From Tetragonia tetragonoides (lineage: Eukaryota > Streptophyta > Magnoliopsida > Caryophyllales > Aizoaceae): DNA of 64,000 nucleotides. The stretch covers positions 35,626,766-35,690,765 of the forward strand of contig CM076147.1 in assembly GCA_038025085.1 (NCBI GenBank), given 5' to 3'. The notes beneath the pieces are model-generated. The model had not been told where the DNA came from and made no database searches. It saw only the letters and a list, made by a program, of their open reading frames with translations. A program made the position numbers and the translations under genes. Positions 29,825 through 41,417 of this stretch are shown here, piece by piece; position 1 is the stretch's first letter, and each line of letters starts with the position of its first letter.

Positions 29825-32800
29825 ATTGCATAAGCTACAACTGCCGGGGGCTTGGCAACCCTCGCGCAGTTGGGCGCCTTCGAAAGTTGCTAAATAAAGA
29901 GAAGCCTGCTCTAATTTTTCTAATGGAGACAAAGTTGAGTGGGCAGGAAATGGAGAAGGTTCGTAGGACTCTGGGGTCGTATGAGGGCATGTTTGTTGAT
30001 TCGGCAGGCCGCTCTGGGGGGTTGGCATTGCTTTGGGAGGAGTCGGTTAAAATTAGGTTGATCTCTTGTTCAATGCATCATATGGACTGTACAGTTGAAG
30101 GTTTATTCATGGAGGAAGGTTGGCGTTTTACAGGATTCTATGGGTGGTCTGAAGCGTCTCTTAAGCATCTCTCGTGGGAGTTGTTACGCTCGCTAAAACA
30201 TGATGATGAGTCGCCGTGGTTAGTGATGGGTGACTTTAACCAAATTTTATTTCATGATGAGAAGGAAGGAGGGCCTGCAAGGGAGCAAGGGCTTATGGAT
30301 GAGTTTCGCTTTGCGCTAGATCATTGTGGATTGAAGGACATTGGCTATGAGGGCAATCAATGGACATGGACTAATGTTAGACCTGATCCTGAAACTGTTT
30401 ATGAGAGGTTAGATCGTGTCGTTGCATCTTTTGACTGGATAGAAATGTTTCCTATGCTTACCATTCAGCACCTTGCTAGAGATAAGTCAGACCATGTGCC
30501 TATTAAACTAGTTGACTTGTGTATTGTTGGAAGAATAATGCATAAAAAACAATTTAGATTTGAAGACCTTTGGCTAACTTCTCCTAACTGTGAAGCTGTG
30601 GTCAGAGATGCTTGGCAAAGTAGTAGGGACCTAGTGAATGCTCCTGAGGTGCTTACAAAGATTAAAAAATGTGCAGGAGCTCTCATGAAGTGGGGTAAGG
30701 CAGAATTTGGACATATTCAAAATAAAATAGTGGAAGTTAGAAGGAGAATGATGTTCCTGGATAATTCGATTGCCACAGCCAATGTTGTTGAAGAAAGAAG
30801 GAGACTCTGTAGGCAGTTAGACGAGCTTTTGGTGCAAGAGGAAATTTTGTGGCGACAACGATCGAGAAATTTTTTTATTAAGGAGGGTGATAAAAACACT
30901 AAATTCTTCCATATGAGAGCCACGTTGCGAAAGAAGAAAAATAGAATAGGCTCAATTAAAAGGGAGGACGGGGTGTTGGTGGAAGGTGAAGAGGAGATTG
31001 CTAAAGTCGCCATGGATTACTTTAGGAATCTTTTTACTACCTCTAACCCCCATTCTTTTGATTTAGCACTTGCAGGAATTCAATCCAGAGTAACGGAGGT
31101 GATGAACCGGGAGCTCATAAAACCTTTTGATCCTGGTGAGGTATACACTGCCCTTAAACAAATGCACCCGAGTAAGGCTCCGGGACCGGATGGTATGAAT
31201 GCTAATTTTTTTCAAAAATTTTGCATATTGTTGGTCCTGAGGTTTCTGATCTTGTAATTTCTATCTTGAATGGTGCTTGTGAGTGTTCCTGTGTGAATGG
31301 TACCAATGTTGTCTTAATCCCTAAAGTGAACAAACCCTCCTCTATGACCGACTTTAGGCCTATTAGCTTGTGTAATGTCATTTATAAACTTGTTTCTAAA
31401 GTCCTAGCTAAGAGGTTGAAATCGGTCTTGTCTGTGATTATTTCCCGTCTCAGAGTGCATTTGCTCCTGGTCGCTTAATTACTGATAACACCTTGGTTGC
31501 TTTTGAAAGTTTTCACTATATGGGTAGTATTTGTTCGGGTACAAAAGGAGTTATTTGCGGTTAAGCTGGATATGAGCAAGGCTTATGATAGAGTGGAGTG
31601 ATCTTTTTTAGAGCAAGTCATGTTAAAAATGGGTTTCTGTGGGGAATGGGTGGAAATGGTAATGAGGTGTGTACGATCTGTTTCCATGGCCATTTTGGTT
31701 AATGGTGTGCCAACTAATAATTTTTTACCTCCGAGAGGACTCCGTCAAGTAGACCCTATATCCCCGTATCTGTTTATTATTTGTGCAGAGGCTTTTTCTA
31801 GTTTGCTTGACTTGGAGGTACAAAGGAAAAATATGCAGGGGTTAAAGGTATGCAGGGGTGCACCAGAAGTTTCTCATCTTTTATTTGCCGATGATAGTGT
31901 GGCTTTTTGTAGAGCGGATGATCGGGATGTTGGAGCTATAAAACGCATGTTGCAAGTTTATGAGCATGCATCTGGTCAGAAAATCAATTATAATAAATCT
32001 GAGGTAATATTTAGTTCGAATGTGCAGGATGAGACGAGAGCTAGAATTGCTACATCTCTAGGTGTTCTGGTGGTTGAAGGGCTGTCAAAATATCTTGGGA
32101 TGCCTCTGAGTGTTGGGCGCTCTAAGAACCAAGTTTTTGCTCCGCTTAAGGAACGAGTGTGGAAAAAGCTACAAGGATGGAAACAACAAGTTTTATTGTT
32201 TGCAGGTAGAGAAATACTTATAAAGGCAGCTGCCCAAGCTATTCCTACCTATTGGATGAGCTTGTTTAGACTTCCGAAGAGCTTGTGTGGTGATATGCAG
32301 AGCATGATGTCAAGGTTCTGGTGGGGGAGCCGGGATGAGGAGCGTAAATTACATTGGGTGGCGTGGAAGAGAGTCTGTGTGCCCAAGCTGGAGGGAGGAC
32401 TTGGTTTTAGGCATATTGAACTTTTTAATGAGGTAATGCTAGCAAAGCAAGGATGACGCCTATTAACGAACCCGGAGTCCTTAGCTGCGAGAGTATTAAA
32501 AGCTCGTTATTTTCCCAAGTGTGACTTTCTGCAAGCTGAGTTAGGTCATCGGCCTAGCTACATGTGGAGAAGTATTTTGAGTGCGAGATGGATATTAGAG
32601 AAGGGGTGTAGATGGCTAGTGGGTGATGGGAAAAGTATTAATGTTTGGCAAAGTCCTTGGATGTCGAGACCACCTTCCTTCAAGGTGATATCTCCTGTGA
32701 TACATGGCAAAGAAGATTGTAAGGTTGCTGACTTAATTGATACTGAGGCAGGGCGCTGGTGTGTTGATAAAGTTCGGGAGTTGTTCTTACCCTTTGAAGC

Positions 32801-33955
32801 AGAGGAAATTTTGGGTATACCACTTTGTTCAAGCTTACCTGCAGACAAGATTTTGTGGCATTTTTCCAAAGACGGTCACTATTTTGTACGTACAGGATAT
32901 CACTATGCTAGGTGGCTTAAAGGTGCTGAGGAGGGAGGCTCTTCGTCAACACCAACACGGGAGCCGTGGCGTTCAATTTGGAGTCTGAATATTCCTCCAA
33001 AGGTTAGAAGCTTTGCTTGGCGCTTATGTAATGGAGCATTACCGTTGAAGGGAAATATCCAAAGGAGAATTAATGATATTGATCCGTCATGTTTTCGTTG
33101 TGGGTGTGCTGTGGAGTCGGACTTACATGCTATATGATATTGTCCCTTGGTTACAGAGGCTTGGGAGCTTGCTGGACTAGAAGATGTTGTGGAGATAGTA
33201 GACAATAGATGTGCAATTGATTGGCTAGATGGTTGCCGTGATAAAGTAGGAAGGAGGGGAGGAGATTGGAAGTTGTTGTTATGTTGGCTTGGGCCATGTG
33301 GAATGATAGAAATTCAGCAATGCTAGGAGAGACAAAGAGAGATGTACAGTTGCTGGTGAGTAGTACTTTGAGCTACCTGACAGCATATCAAGAAGCAAGG
33401 GCCACTGAACAAGGTGAGCTGAATACTGAAGCTGTACAGCAGAACCATGATGGTCATCACTGGAAGCCTCCTCGGCTTGGTGTACTGAAAATTAATACGG
33501 ATGCAGGACCCTTGCGAGGTGGGGGTACTGGCTTAAGTGTAGTGGTGAGGGATGCGGGTGGGAATTTAGTGAGATCCGCAACAAAGCAGGTGATAGACTG
33601 TTGGGAGACAAAGGTAGCGGACGCACAAGCTGTGAGGTTCGGGTTACAAATGGCGTTGCAATGTGGCTCGAGTACCATTATAGTTGAAAGTGATTGCTTG
33701 GAGTTAATCTCAAGTTTGAAGAGGAAAGACCTGCCAATTTCGTTTTTTGGTTTTGTTTTGAGTGACATTTATGAGTTAATGACTTTGTTTACTAGTGTAT
33801 CTTGGAATTTTGTTAAACGAGAGGGGAACAAGGCCGCTCATTTCATGGCGCATTTGAACCCGATCTCATTCTCGTCTAGAGTTTGGGTAGAAGGAGGACC
33901 CATTGGTGTTCTTGATGTAATTGCTAGTGATTATTGTAACTCTTTTGTTAGTTGA
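29821..33955 (+). pseudogene. LINE ORF2: endonuclease, reverse transcriptase, zf-RVT, RNase H (frameshifted)
   Basis: MNCISYNCRGLGNPRAVGRL starts the endonuclease (METKLSGQEM, VMGDFNQILFHDEKEGG, DKSDHVPIKL). The linker WRQRSRNFFIKEGDKNTKFF and SKAPGPDGMNANFFQKF lead into the RT. The frame changes near 31240 and again at 31478-31620, and a TGA replaces Trp after DRVE at 31600. RT motifs: [20 protein letters not shown] (Val where Gly is usual) and LLFADDSVAFCRADD. A TGA follows LAKQG at 32454. Zinc-binding: CFRCGCAVESDLHAI, then a stop. RNase H: KINTDAGPLRGGGTGLSVVV and VKREGNKAAHFMAHLN, to the stop after SFVS. Inactive through several point lesions. Confidence 0.88.
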
Positions 33956-34138
33956 ATAAAATTTCCCATATTCTTATCAAAAAAAAAAAAAAAAAAAAAA
34001 AAAGATTAATCAGATTCGAAACGCGTCGTGGCTGAAAACGCAAAGAGAGTTCTCTCAGTCATCCCAAAAACAAACGTTAGCAACTTCGAAACGAACCCAA
34101 AATCCCATGCCACCAAAACTACTTTGAGTATCACTCAT

Positions 34139-34560
34139 AAATTTCATTTCAGTCGAAATTGAAGGCCACCAACTATAAAGGTGTTTGATGCAAATCCCCT
34201 CTGAGTTTACCACCATGTTTTCTTCCACTTTTGAGCAGCTATATGACATTTCACAAAGGCAATTGGTATCATTTATTTTTATTTTTTTTTCACAACTGGG
34301 TATCCTTTTAATCAAGGAGCTGAACCTCAAATGTACAAATTGATCAGGATCAGTGGGATTTTCCATATGGCTAGGCCGAGTGATTTTTGGTGTCAGCAAT
34401 ACGCTATACCACTCTGCACACCAGGTGTTCGATGAATTGTCTAACTCAGAATTCAACATGTATTCTCTGTCTTAGCAACTTCGCAGCCATAATGCTCATA
34501 TTTGTGCTCAAGGTATGGTGCTTTCTATCTCTTCTCATTATGAGCTTTCTTAATTGGATG
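34139..34560 (+). pseudogene. Degenerate gene fragment B, related to those at 24.0 and 41.7 kb
   Basis: Matches fragment A in GAAGGCCACCAACTATAAAG, TTTGATGCAAATC, CCACTTTTGAGCA, CAGGTGTTCGATGAATTGTC, ACTCAGAATTCAACATGTAT and GCTTTCTATCTCTTCTCATT. It sits about 1 kb from the 3' end of NPF copy 4, just as fragment A sits about 0.7 kb from copy 3. No intact frame. PPR-like at best (QVFDELSNSEFNMYS). Confidence 0.4.
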
Positions 34561-34569
34561 ATTAGAATT

Positions 34570-35585
34570 GGTAGCTGATGTGAAATATGTGCTTCATGCC
34601 TAATGACTTGCTTGACTATGAATTGCAATTATTCTCTGTTATGGCTGTTTGATGTTGTATGAACTATGAAGTGCCATTGTCAAGCTTAGAACACATCACT
34701 CTTAGATGAACACCATGCTCCCGTAGACCCATATGGTTTGCGGAACAACCGTTATCAAGATGCTGTTAGGCAGCACTCAGCACCCACTGACCCACATGAT
34801 TTTATAGTAAGATAAAAAAATGAAAAAAAGTGTCATGGAGTACTGTTTAGCTGCAAATGCTCTGTAGGATTTTCTTTGCTTCTATGGTCACGAGGGCTTT
34901 GGCTCTAGGACGACTCTGTTTGCTTTCGCGACTGCATTAAGTCACATCCCTCACTTGGGCTTCAAGTGTTAACTCATCTCTCAATGGGTTTGAGCCTTCA
35001 CTCACCCTCAATGTGGTTCGAGTCTTTACTCACTTTTACATGGGGTTGAGCATTCAATCATCCCTCGACAAGGGAACACGAGCATTCAGCCCAACCCACA
35101 ACTTATTCAGGGGGCTAGGCACGAATTTTCCAGCTTGCAAGGAGCTAGAAAAATACGAAATGTGACCTCAATAGTCCAACCTGCAAGGGATACACACAAA
35201 TGGGTGAAGGTACCTGCCTCATCCTTCTCTCTGGAAATGATTTTATCCGGATTAATGGAAGAACAAGGATTGTTATTGAAGCTAGATTTCTTTTAGTGGT
35301 ATAGTCAGTAACTTCTTTTATTCTAGACTATTTATTGGGTAGACTTTTGAGATGAATTTGGTCTAATCCATTTATTAGGGTTTCACTTAAACAAGCTACA
35401 AAAACGGAAAACTTTCAATGAGATCGATCAATATCATGATGAAAATATAACATGTACTTGAACATTGCAGTCTTAACCATGACTTGATTCCAGTGCTACA
35501 TCCTTTCGTCTAGTAATATAGGCTGCAAACAATACAGGACAATCCATTTCATTGACTTTGCTATTAAACAAAATAAAAATCTTAA
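34570..35585. other. Spacer 3' of NPF copy 4; degenerate short repeats, no gene
   Basis: From 34930 to 35120 the sequence has loose repeats of the form CACTCACCCTCAATGTGGTT / GAGTCTTTACTCACTTTTAC / TTGAGCATTCAATCATCCCT. I see no open frame or terminal repeats. The stretch may be decayed transposon sequence. Confidence 0.4.
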
Positions 35586-38471
35586 CTAGCTAGACACTAT
35601 TGTTCCATCATCTAACTCTGGATTAGGATTATTGTACTTGTACATCGTAGCGCATATGAGGAAGTAGCCAAAGTTCAAAGCTGCTACCACTAGAAGTACC
35701 CAACACACATTGTCTACTCTTCCATGATTAATATCATTTGGCAACCAAGAAGTCGTTTGACCCACCAAATCGATAAATGCTGAACTAAGATAATACCCAG
35801 CTGCAATATGCAATGATATCATAGCAGTCGAGGTACTCCTCAATTTATTGGGATATTCTTGATAGAACAATGCCACCTCCGCAGGGAAATAAAATCCCTC
35901 TCCAATACCCATTATGGCTAGTGGAAATATTAGCCATAATGCAGACAGTGGCGCCACTGAATTGGGCAACTGATCCATTAAATGGTAAGTTTGGACTAAC
36001 TTAAGTCGTTTACGCTCAATTAGAGCAAAGCCTATCATAGCAACAATGTTGCTAACATGGCCAATTCCGATGCTTTGCAAGTAAGTCAAGTCACGACCCA
36101 TGAGTTTCTTGTATGTTGGGTAAATGAAGCGATCAAGAATAGATGTAGTGATGGCAGTGAATATAAGAGTGACAACCACAAAAGTCCCTGCCGGAATTTT
36201 GAAATGAGATCCTATGCTTCTATCCATGACTAAAGCCAAAAGCACTGTCAAGCTAATAGCAACTCCCATAGGAGTACTCAGTAAAATGCTAGTTGACCAT
36301 AACGGCATTATTTTGATTAGCTTCTTAACATCTTCTACTTCTTCCACTGTACACAAGCTCCATGATGTAGTGCCTTGTTCTTGTTCATTACCTCTGTTTA
36401 TCAATGCTGCATGGTTCAAGAATCTACAATGAAGTTGCAAATTATTAATTATTATCATGTGTAAACACTAATTGACAAATAATCCTAATTAAGACAATGT
36501 ATTATTTCAAATTTCATAGGTCATAATTTGGCCATATTCGTACCTTAGGCTCTTACTAGGGGATTCATTTGATAATTTTGAATCCTGGCTTTCGTAGTGA
36601 TAACAATCTTTTGCATCCACTGGCTGTTTGAGTTTCATCTTACGGATGGCTGCAACAAAAACTCGTGCAATGCTAGTAAAAGGGCTTCCTTTTGATGGAA
36701 CTTTTCGATACATTCGTGATCCAGACACAAAGAGGATTATTGCTATCACATTGGCCACGAGACCAATGCCATAAGCAAGTACCCAACTCACACTACCCTC
36801 CAGATAAATAAGAAGGGTGAAACCTATGATCCAACCGAGATATAAGGTGAAGACGAACCAATTGAAGAAACTTGCTTGATGTTTAGGCTTGTTAAGTTGA
36901 TCCGCTCCCATGGTTGCAAGTATGAAACGACTCCCTCCTAGGCCAAGGGAGGCTAATGCTAGGGCTATGTAGAGAAAAGAGTACTGAAAGCGTGATGGTG
37001 ATACACATATGGTGGAGTTAGAGGCGCATGGAGGTGGCTTTAGGGAGTGGACGGTAACTATGAAGGTGAACATAGTCACTCCCTGTAAAATTCACATGAT
37101 CTAAATTTGTTAATTGATGTTACAAGAATGTGTAACAACTCTAGCCTCTAGCTAAGTTATAACGTGTTTTTTCCTTCATAATTTTGTGATCAGTACTTAT
37201 GTTCAGTGATGAGTTGTGTTTTAATTCAGATCACATACTTTTTGTTTTGCTTAGTTTTATCAATTCATTTCAGTTCAATTCAGCGGTAAAGAATACACCA
37301 TGAGTTCCACTTTTATGTTTTTTTAGGGGGATAAATTAACAAGTGACATTTGATAATTAATTGTATTTACCTTGTTGTAGTAATAAATTGCCATATTTGT
37401 TTTCAAAAATTAAGAAGGACAACTAATAAACCAAGTGCCAAGAATGTATTGTTATATGCATATATATTGGTTAAGATTGAGGAACGTGTTGGATACATTA
37501 GGTCCCATGTCGAATCCCCCTCTCTCCGTGTAATTGTAAGACGTTTATGCCTCATCCAACCAAAAGCATAAAGTATATGAAGTAGGTTGTAGATAGTTTC
37601 CTTATCTTAATTGTTGCTGTTCAACTTCATAGTTGACTGATAGCCATCCTTTTCAATACCCTTACCGTCCCTTACTTGATAGTTGACCTTTGGCCATCAT
37701 TTCTCATCCTTAAAGGATGACTAGCTAACAGCCTAACATATTAAAATAAAATAAAAAAAACCTACAAATATATTCCTACCTAACAAAAAAAGAAAAAAAA
37801 AATTCATCGTGCAACAATTGGTCTTGTCTCTTGTGTGAGGCGGACCTATACAATAGATGATCAATCATTGCTGTATTTTATAATCCGCTAGCAAGTGGAA
37901 CTTAAAAGAGAAGGCACAAAGGAAATATCTTGATAAATAAATTGGTTGGTAAAATCATTCAACAATTGTGGGCTGTGTGTATACAAGACTCAAGACTGAA
38001 GACTCTTGAAAGTGATGGAGTAGTTATCACTTACCAGTAATGCGACAATGGAGGAAACAAGAACTACAGTGAAAGCGCCAAGAGTAGAATCGGCAACAAT
38101 GGCGGCGATGAACGGGAAGAAGTTGATGAAACCACTGAAGATGTTGTTGATTTGAGCTGCTGTGATGTTCTTCACGTTGAACTCGGTGATCAGGAACACT
38201 ATCAAGTTCGAATACCATGCTCCCGATGCTATATTTGTTCCCAAACTTGTCCCTGTATATTATCCATAAACAAAGATGTAAACAATAATGCTTGACGGCC
38301 TAATAGCCAAATGCGTAAATAAAGAATGAGTAACGGAGGGAGTATATAACAAACTCGGAGAGAGAGACCGAGTATCAATAGGGAGCTTATCCACCCTCCT
38401 TTGCCATTGGAGAATTTCGTTGCGTTTCCATTAGACTCCATTATTTTTTGCTCATCTCCATTAGACTCCAT
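35586..38471 (-). CDS. NPF (NRT1/PTR family, NPF2-like) transporter, copy 4
   Basis: Exons by eye: 38369-38471, 38035-38252, 36544-37082 and 35586-36423, same phases as copies 2 and 3, giving 565 aa. Landmarks: MESNGDEQKIMESNGNATKF (a duplicated MESNG block), GTNIASGAWYSNLIVFLI, LGLGGSRFILATMGADQLNK (Ser for Thr in GTRF), SLRFLNHAALINRGNEQEQG, LTVLLALVMDRSIGSHFKIP and LPNDINHGRVDNVCW. One codon is missing in the central loop (KQPVDAKDC against KQPVVEAKDC in copy 3). Helix-1 ExxER is absent. Start: first ATG after the TATA box; the frame is open upstream to a TTG at the position of the copy 2 ATG, so a non-AUG start is possible. A hAT element sits directly upstream of the promoter. Confidence 0.87.
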
Positions 38472-38565
38472 TTGGTTGAATGGTTTTTCCTTAACCTCTA
38501 AAGATTTTGTAGAATTCTCCAATATGCAACACAAAACGAAAGATAGATAATGTTCCCACTTTGGT

Positions 38566-38573
38566 CATTTATA
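38566..38573 (-). promoter_or_regulatory. TATA box of NPF copy 4
   Basis: TATAAATG on the minus strand, inside CTATAAATGACCAAAGTGGG, about 95 bases upstream of the ATG and conserved with copy 3. The hAT target duplication starts only 9 bases further upstream (38582), so the core promoter is kept but everything beyond it is displaced by 1.7 kb. Confidence 0.6.
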
Positions 38574-39118
38574 GCCTTATAGGACAAGCTAGGCCTGGCA
38601 AACAGATCAGGTCGGGTCGGGTTCGGGTTGAACCCCACTGACCTGATTACTAAACAGGTCAGAAAACTCGACCCTAACCTGATCTGTTTAATAAACAGGT
38701 CAAAAAATCTGACCCTAACCTGATCTGTTACAGATCAGGTCGACCTGAAAACGACCTGCGTAACCTGATTTATTTTGCACACTTGTAAAATGATTCATAA
38801 AAATTCTTGTTGGCACTTTGGCAGCACCTCGCCACCTCCTCAAGACCTCAAGTGCTCAAAGCACCTCAAACTCTCAAGTCTCAAGGCTGCTGACAGTGAC
38901 ACTGTCATGACCAAAAAAATCCAAGTTTACAAATTACAAGCACTTTGGCAGCACCTAGCCAGCTAGCCTGACAGCCTGACAATCCAAGTTACAAGTTTAC
39001 AAATTACAAGAACCAAAAAATCCAAGTTACGCTCCCACTAGCAGCTTTAGCCGTCGAGTCTAACTCCTCATCAGAACTCAGATCTTCAATATCATGAGCA
39101 AAACCCTCCATCTACATA

Positions 39119-39328
39119 AAACAGACCACAAAACTCATGAAAACAGAACCACAAACAGACCACAAAACTCATGAAAACAGAACCACAAAACTCATGAAAA
39201 CAGAACCACAAACAGACCACAAAACTCATGAAAACAGAACCACAAAACTCATGAAAACAGAACCACAAACAGACCACAAAACTCATGAAAACAGAACCAC
39301 AAAACTCATGAAAACAGAACCACAAATA
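39119..39328. repeat. 57-bp higher-order tandem repeat inside the hAT element
   Basis: A 57-bp unit repeats from 39155 (starts 39155, 39212, 39269) with a shorter 34-bp first unit at 39121. Each full unit is itself two copies of a 23-bp piece (AAAACTCATGAAAACAGAAC plus CAC) and one 11-bp spacer AAACAGACCAC. 57 is divisible by 3, which explains the artificial repeated frames on both strands. Confidence 0.9.
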
Positions 39329-39539
39329 CTAAGAAAAATCTACCCATTCGACTGAATTAAAAGTTTAAAACTTAAACATGAATAAACCATTAATCAGAAT
39401 CTATCATAATTTAAATTAAACGAATTAAAAATATAATCAGAAGACATAGATGAAGTGAGAAAAAGAGAAAACTAACCGTCTTGTTTGGAATTTGTGAGGT
39501 ATAACTTGATTAAATCTGTAAAAAAAAAAAAACATAAAA

Positions 39540-39930
39540 AACATAAATGAAGTGAGAAAAAGAGAAAAAGAGATGAAGAGATGAGAGATTCGAAAGTTAG
39601 GGTGAGAAAAAGAGAAAAAGAGATGAAGATTCCAACCCAACAGCAAAGATATAAGATCGAGAGATCGAGAGATCGAGAGAGTGAGATCGAGAGATCGAGA
39701 GAGTGAGAGAGTGAGACTGTGAGACTGAGAGTGAGAGAGAGTGAGACAGAGTGAGTGAGGAAGAGCTTGAAGATGAGGAAGATAGAGAATGAGAGAGACA
39801 GTGAGATCGAGAGATGGAGAGAGGAAGAGCCGAAGAGGAAGACGGAAGAGGCGAGCGAAGAAAGATCCAGAATATGAGAGAATCAGAGAGAGTGAGGAAG
39901 AGAGAGAAATTAAATGACGGCAAAATAAAA
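39540..39930. repeat. Purine-rich simple-sequence tract (GAGA/GATCGA)
   Basis: Long stretch of AGAGA, GAGATCGA and GTGAGA repeats on the plus strand. It produces open frames on the minus strand full of SLSLS and RSLDL, which are not taken as genes. Confidence 0.8.
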
Positions 39931-40439
39931 TGAGGGGTAGGGTTTTTTTTTTCCCTCTTTTATCTCTATTTTGGGTTTGGGCTTGGGCTAAGTTTTGGGT
40001 CAGTTTTTTTTTTTTTTCCATTTCACTTGTGGGCTAAGCTTTTATCTCTAACTTTGATTAGATGGGTTAAACGGATCAGGTCGACCCGAACCCGATAAAA
40101 ATCAGGTCGACCTGATCTGTGACCTGACCCATTTAATATTTTCGGGTTGAGCAGGTATTGAGCAGGTTGAAATTTTCAACCTTAACCTAACCCATTTAAG
40201 TTTTCGGGTCAATCAGGTCGACCCATTTAATATTTCGGGTCGAAAATCCCAACCCTAACCCGCTTTTTTCGGGTTAGGTTCGGGTCGGGTTATCGGGTCG
40301 GGTTAGTTTTTGCCAGGCCTAGGACAAGCAAAATACAGCATGTATACTGCCCATACTAAAGTCAGTGACTCAATGATGATATTTTGATCTTTTCTTCTTC
40401 TTTTTATCTTTGAGACGCCAATGTTGATATTTTAATCAA

Positions 40440-41148
40440 GGAAAATTTGATAAAAATAATTCCAAGTTTGAGCGGTCATAGAAAAATAATCTCAGGTTGA
40501 AAGTTATACAAAAATAATTCCAAGTTGTAACTTTTGTCACAAAAATGAACCGGCCTAAACGTCGTCCAGCTCCGTTACCGTTTAAAAGCGAAATGAGCTA
40601 TGAGCCATTTAAACGTTTCTTTTTCTCTTTCCCTTTGTTTTCTCCTTCCTTACTAACTATTTTTAATGGAGAAAGAAGGTCATGCTCACATTTCAGTGAA
40701 AGCGCAGGAAATTCAGAGACATTCGATGGTGAAGATCCGGAGATACAAGAGGGTCACGACGTAATCGCCTTAAAATGTCATTGGTGAAGTTTGAGGTTAC
40801 CATGGCAACAATAATTTTAGGGAGAAGAGAAATTTATTTGAATCAATTTGGGAATTTAAGATTCTAGGGTTTATCGGATTTCAATTTCAATCAATTTGGG
40901 GGTTTTAAGTTTGGTGAGAGAGAGAGAGAGAGAGAGATATATTCAGTCAAATGGGGGGGTGTTTGAAAAGTAAAATGTCATTAAATAGAGCTCATTTTGC
41001 GCTTAAACAGTAATAAAGCTGGACGGCTTTAAGGCGGGTTTATTTTTGAGACAAAAGTTACAACTTGAGATTATTTTTGTATAACTTTCAACCTGGGATT
41101 ATTTTTGTAGGACCGCTAAAACTTGGGATTATTTTTATCGAATTTTCC
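40440..41148. mobile_element. Mutator-like foldback element, 709 bp
   Basis: Ends GGAAAATTTGATAAAAATAA and GGAAAATTCGATAAAAATAA (reverse complement) remain similar for over 110 bp (AAGTTT-AGCGGTC, GTTGAAAGTTATACAAAAAT, GTTGTAACTTTTGTC). A perfect 9-bp duplication TTTAATCAA lies at 40431-40439 and 41149-41157. The interior carries a GA-repeat (40915-40940) and a short frame beginning MEKEGHAHISVKAQEIQRHS that I do not recognise. Same class as the Pack-MULE at 12050-12775. Confidence 0.85.
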
Positions 41149-41202
41149 TTTAATCAATGAACAATAGTACGTATAGTTTTTTGGTTCAAACTAGGGGTAT
41201 TT

Positions 41203-41400
41203 TTTTTTTTTGGTTCACGATCAAGGGTATCCACTGTCGACTACAGTGATTATTTCCCCGCGCTGGCTTGTAGGCACCTCAAAGGGTGGGACAACTGGCC
41301 AATGAATTTAAAGCTGCTCCATTCCCAAGACGAGATTCAAACCCTCGACCTTGATTAAGGATTGATGAGTCCCCTACCACTCAACCACACCACCTTGGTT
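41203..41400 (-). mobile_element. tRNA-derived SINE with 17-bp target duplication
   Basis: Read on the minus strand: an A box (GGTTGAGTGGTAGGGG), a B box (GAGGGTTTGAATCTC) about 45 bases on, a body and an A-rich tail (poly-T at 41203-41211 on the plus strand). TCAAACTAGGGGTATTT flanks it at 41186-41202 and 41401-41417. It is inserted into the tail of an older SINE of the same family (about 41418-41575). A further copy lies at 54735-54890. Confidence 0.8.
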
Positions 41401-41417
41401 TCAAACTAGGGGTATTT

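Larger units (their letters stand above)
28355..34003 (+). mobile_element. Full-length LINE (about 5.6 kb) with poly-A tail
   Basis: ORF1 (28646-29824) is intact. ORF2 (29821-33955) is complete in domains but frameshifted. An A25 run ends the element at 34003. The flanks GACTAATCAGATTC (28341-28354) and GATTAATCAGATTC (34004-34017) match at 13 of 14 positions, a likely target duplication. The first 25 bases inside the left flank (TCTTATC, then A-rich) look like the element's own 3' tail (TTCTTATCAAAA), and GACTAATCA recurs once more at 28380-28388. The 5' UTR is GC-richer than the surroundings. It separates NPF copies 3 and 4. Confidence 0.88.
38590..40321. mobile_element. hAT-type non-autonomous element, 1.7 kb, at the promoter of NPF copy 4
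   Basis: Perfect 13-bp inverted ends TAGGCCTGGCAAA and an 8-bp duplication GGACAAGC at 38582-38589 and 40322-40329. The subterminal regions are packed with GATCAGGTCGGGT / ACCCGACC-type motifs. The middle holds a minisatellite (39119-39328) and a purine-rich tract (39540-39930) whose strand-specific open frames are only Ser/Leu/Arg repeats. No transposase. Copies 2 and 3 of the transporter keep the uninterrupted target (AGAACAAGCAAAA). Confidence 0.9.

Noticed and set aside
39119..39328. Possible CRISPR-like direct repeat array
   Set aside because: Units are contiguous without unique spacers and the genome is a plant's.
39092..39355. Regular repeated frames that look like a repeat protein
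   Set aside because: They come from the 57-bp minisatellite, open on both strands because 57 is a multiple of three.
39437..40021. 194-aa minus-strand frame (and a 108-aa companion)
   Set aside because: It is made of purine-tract repeats (SLSLS, RSLDL) inside a hAT element; length is due to repeat periodicity, not coding.
41216..41400. tRNA gene from A/B box match
   Set aside because: Boxes belong to a SINE head; no tRNA cloverleaf and there is a tail plus target duplication.
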